DNA of 8,101 nt. Source: Neptuniibacter sp. (GTDB lineage: Bacteria > Pseudomonadota > Gammaproteobacteria > Pseudomonadales > Balneatricaceae). The position numbers and the translations under genes are program-made. The notes beneath the pieces were generated by a model. The model was not told where the DNA came from. It ran no database searches and was given only the letters and a program-made list of their open reading frames with translations. The stretch spans positions 1 to 8,101 of the forward strand of contig JAIBDV010000119.1 in the NCBI GenBank assembly GCA_024686055.1, written 5' to 3'. Positions 6,233 to 8,101 of the stretch are shown here, in pieces (position 1 is the first letter of the stretch; each line of letters opens with the position of its first letter).

Positions 6233-6665
6233 TGTTATATGTCCCTGGGTGCATGGTGTGCTGGCGACCATCGCGCGGTTGCGCTCAGCTCATGCGGTTT
6301 CATTGTTATTATTGGGGCCTGCACCGTTGCGTTAGTCGCACCCCTTAGCGCTGCGCCGATCCATTGCAGACGATGACCGGCATGCCTGGCCCGCAGGTAT
6401 TGTAACCAGAGTCGCCCGCCTCAGGTAGTAGTCCCGTCATCGTGCTCATACTTTCTGCTTACACTACCGGATGAACGTCCGGCGACCCTCTCCCCCGCCC
6501 TTTGTCGTGCGCCTCAGGGGGCACTGCCAAACACCGGTAAAAACCCCTCCGCCCGCCAATTTCGCAGCCCCGGCAGATCCCTGACCATGGTCTGAAATCT
6601 GCTGATGCCCGCCATGCCGGGCCCGGCAGACTCTTCAGCTAACCCGGATCTGTATCGAGGCAGTA
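6233..6665. other. Divergent regulatory region between ercA and the porin gene
   Basis: No convincing gene lies here. The region must hold the minus-strand ercA promoter and the plus-strand porin promoter, but neither shows a strong -35/-10 pair, which fits activator-dependent transcription. Possible -10 elements are CATACT (6447-6452) and TACACT (6460-6465) for the porin, and AATAAT within minus-strand CCAATAATAAC for ercA. Symmetric elements are TGCG-TTAGT-CGCA (6328-6340), CCGGA-TGAACG-TCCGG (6467-6482), and the two dyads at 6573-6602 and 6615-6628 described separately. Confidence 0.5.
6573..6628. repeat. Two dyad symmetries in the porin leader
   Basis: The first dyad (6573-6602) has GCAGAT / ATCTGC arms centred on the palindrome GACCATGGTC (6583-6592). 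The second is the perfect palindrome TGCCGGGCCCGGCA (6615-6628). The left half TGCCGGG can also pair with CCCGGCA at 6569-6575, enclosing the first dyad, so the leader RNA could take alternative folds 40-95 bases before the porin ATG. They may be operators or leader structure; function is unknown. Confidence 0.45.
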
Positions 6666-7811
6666 ATGAACAATAAAAAACAGCCCCACACAAAACTGGC
6701 CATCGCCCTCTCCCTGGCACTTGGCGCAGGCAGCTGCAGCAGCGCAATGGCAGAAATTACCCTGTATGACGAAGACGGTACCACCTTCAGCGCCGATGGC
6801 CTGATCAATACCTTTTACGTCAGCAGTGATATTGATGATGTGGACAACAGCCTGGACCGCCAGCAGGCCCGCGTAAAGATGGGTTTCCTGCCCAACTGGA
6901 TCGGTTTTAATATGACCAAACAGGCCGGAGATCTAAAACTGGGCGCGCGCTCCTCGTTCTGGGTATCCATCAACGACAGCGACCCGGTCCGGGCCGGTAG
7001 TGCAGGCCACGGCGTCACCGATACCGGTATCGATGTGCGGCAGTTTTACGGCACCGTGGATGGCACCTGGGGCCAGTTGCTGATCGGTAAAGATTTCTCA
7101 CTGTTTGGCCGGGCCAATATTTTTGGCGATGAGCTGCTTAAAGGCTACGGCCAGGCGGGCTCGGATGGGCTGGTCGATGGCGCGAATGTCTCGTTCGGTA
7201 ATATCGGCACCGGTTACCTGTACCCGTTCCCAAACTCACAGATCACCTGGCGCAGCCCAACCAAAAGCGGCCTGCAGCTGGCGGTCGGCATCATGGACCC
7301 GAACAAATCAGCCGTCGGCTCAGAAGAGGACAGCCCACGGCTGGAAGCCGAACTGACCTGGCAGGGCAGCTTCGATAAAACAACTATGCGCGCCTGGCTG
7401 GGCGGTATGACGCAGGAATCCAGTAATGCGGCGGGCGATGTAAATGCCAATGGCCTGTCTTACGGGGCGAACATCGGCTTTGGCGGGCTGTCGTTAACCG
7501 CCTCCGGCTTTGATGCTGAAGGCGTGGGTACTGCCGGGCTGGCTAACTTTGTCTCATCCGACAGCGGCGATGTCAGCGGTTACCTGCTGCAAGCGTCCTA
7601 CACCCTGAACAAGGAACGCTTTGTATTGTCCTATGGAGAGAACGACGGTGGCACCATCGCGGGCGCCAATGATCTGGACGCAGAGAATACCGCGCTGGCC
7701 TGGTTCCACAGCGTAAACGACAACCTGAAACTGGTGGCTGAAATCGACCGCACCGAAACCCCGACCCGGGAAACCGATACGGTCGCCATCGGTGCCGTAC
7801 TCAGCTGGTAA
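6666..7811 (+). CDS. Outer-membrane general porin (Gram-negative porin family)
   Basis: This is a 381-residue porin that would form a trimeric beta-barrel channel for small hydrophilic solutes in the outer membrane. Residues 1-29 are a signal peptide: basic NNKKQPHTK, a hydrophobic LAIALSLALGAG core and an A-M-A cleavage site before EITLYDEDG. The mature part is rich in alternating hydrophobic/polar strands with Gly/Asp/Asn turns, including FLPNWIGFNMTKQ, VRQFYGTVDGTWGQLLIGKDFSLF, FGNIGTGYLYPFP and QITWRSP; the segment around residues 125-180 is a likely constriction-loop region. The last strand ends TVAIGAVLSW; the terminal aromatic residue, Trp instead of the usual Phe, is the BAM recognition signal. 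GAGG at 6657-6660 lies 5 bases before the ATG. A signal-peptide Cys (GSCSS) is not a good lipobox. The porin is transcribed divergently from ercA, which may hint at shared regulation; substrate is unknown. Confidence 0.9.
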   Translation: MNNKKQPHTKLAIALSLALGAGSCSSAMAEITLYDEDGTTFSADGLINTFYVSSDIDDVDNSLDRQQARVKMGFLPNWIGFNMTKQAGDLKLGARSSFWVSINDSDPVRAGSAGHGVTDTGIDVRQFYGTVDGTWGQLLIGKDFSLFGRANIFGDELLKGYGQAGSDGLVDGANVSFGNIGTGYLYPFPNSQITWRSPTKSGLQLAVGIMDPNKSAVGSEEDSPRLEAELTWQGSFDKTTMRAWLGGMTQESSNAAGDVNANGLSYGANIGFGGLSLTASGFDAEGVGTAGLANFVSSDSGDVSGYLLQASYTLNKERFVLSYGENDGGTIAGANDLDAENTALAWFHSVNDNLKLVAEIDRTETPTRETDTVAIGAVLSW

Positions 7812-7871
7812 GCCAATGAAGGAAAGCCTGAATACGTAGTGACGTTCGACGCAGAAATGCACTGAGAAAAG

Positions 7872-7911
7872 CGCTCACCCTGAGCGATTGTGCCGGGCGC
7901 ACGCCCGGCAC
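7872..7911 (+). other. Two consecutive hairpins after the porin gene
   Basis: CGCTCA-CCC-TGAGCG (7872-7886) is followed at once by GTGCCGGGC-GCAC-GCCCGGCAC (7890-7911), a perfect 9-base stem. The trailing TGTCTATG is a poor T-run, so these are weak terminators or stabilising 3' structures ahead of the real terminator at 7917-7961. Confidence 0.55.
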
Positions 7912-7916
7912 TGTCT

Positions 7917-7961
7917 ATGCCCGTGATGGATACTTCCCCTGTCCATCGCGGGTATTTTTTT
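7917..7961 (+). terminator. Rho-independent terminator of the porin gene
   Basis: CCCGTGATGGA (7920-7930) pairs with TCCATCGCGGG (7942-7952) with one G-U pair, and the stem extends outward by ATG/TAT. It is followed by a run of seven T (7955-7961). It lies about 105 bases after the porin stop. Confidence 0.85.
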
Positions 7962-7966
7962 GCCTT

Positions 7967-8101
7967 CCCCTGTAGCAGCACACTCCGCGTGCGTCAGGCA
8001 TTGGCATCAGACCCGGACGTTTGCGGAGCGAACTGCTACAGAACCTCAGGCTCTGGTGTACCCCTGTAGCAGCGCGCTCCGCGCGCGTCAGGCATTGGCA
8101 C
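7967..8101. repeat. REP-like repeat cluster (direct, inverted, direct)
   Basis: Copy 1 (7967-8006) and copy 2 (8061-8100) share 37 of 40 bases: CCCCTGTAGCAGC, a hairpin with TCC loop, then GCGTCAGGCATTGGCA. An inverted, diverged copy lies between them (about 8041-8016, minus strand CTGTAGCAG...CGCTCCGC...CGTC). Each has the GTAG tetranucleotide followed by a short GC hairpin, the layout of REP sequences mobilised by RAYT (TnpA-REP) transposases. The stems co-vary: GCACAC/GCGTGC, GCGCGC/GCGCGC and GTTCGC/GCAAAC. The cluster continues past the right edge, and no transposase is in the window. Confidence 0.75.

Noticed and set aside
3355..6271. Defence or other novel multi-gene system
   Set aside because: All long frames belong to known metabolic, sensory or porin families; only the integrase hints at cargo, which would lie outside the window.
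6471..6584. Small plus-strand frame MNVRRPSPPP... before the porin
   Set aside because: No ribosome site, Pro-rich low-complexity translation, and the dyad at 6467-6482 overlaps its start.
6666..6752. Porin precursor as a lipoprotein because of a Cys in the signal peptide
   Set aside because: The context GAGSC is a poor lipobox, and a clean A-M-A signal peptidase I site follows.

Overview
The window looks like chromosomal DNA of a Gram-negative gammaproteobacterium, probably a marine Oceanospirillales- or Pseudomonadales-like organism. The evidence is a 4.5S-type SRP RNA, an L-2-hydroxyglutarate oxidase very close to the enterobacterial LhgO, an ErcA/ErcS-type alcohol oxidation pair of the kind known from Pseudomonas, an outer-membrane porin, and short hairpin (REP-like) repeats with a GTAG tetranucleotide. 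The genus is inference only. Most of the window is GC-rich; the first ~380 bases are visibly more AT-rich.

Layout. Bases 1-300 (minus) hold the first 100 codons of a tyrosine recombinase (integrase) that runs off the left edge. Directly next to it, on the same strand, is the 4.5S SRP RNA gene ffs (about 384-497) with its own promoter (556-583). The integrase start lies about 84 bases past the 3' end of ffs, which suggests a mobile element integrated at ffs. Then come lhgO (646-1959, minus) and a divergent stand-alone prephenate dehydratase gene (2161-3030, plus) with a strong terminator. The following intergenic region carries a promoter and a second plus-strand terminator about 115 bases apart with no gene between them, which is a candidate small RNA.

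From 6232 down to 3355 (minus) is an overlapping two-gene unit: ercA, an iron-containing alcohol dehydrogenase, then ercS, a PAS/histidine kinase/receiver hybrid sensor kinase. The ercS frame is broken by one in-frame TAA in the linker between the PAS domain and the phosphorylated-histidine helix, and no start codon after the TAA would restore the histidine. A roughly 430-base gap with several inverted repeats separates ercA from a divergent porin gene (6666-7811, plus). The porin is followed by three hairpins, the last a convincing terminator, and then by a cluster of REP-like repeats (direct, inverted, direct) running into the right edge.

How the genes relate. ErcA and ErcS belong, by homology, to the regulatory cascade for ethanol/alcohol oxidation known in Pseudomonas; the response regulator and PQQ dehydrogenase genes of that cascade are not here. 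The porin may supply uptake of small substrates but is not demonstrably linked. lhgO (2-hydroxyglutarate recycling) and pheA (phenylalanine synthesis) are unrelated housekeeping functions. I found no clear new defence or other multi-gene system. The most notable items are the integrase-ffs junction, the nonsense-broken kinase, the candidate small RNA, the THF motif in the prephenate dehydratase, and the co-varying REP cluster.
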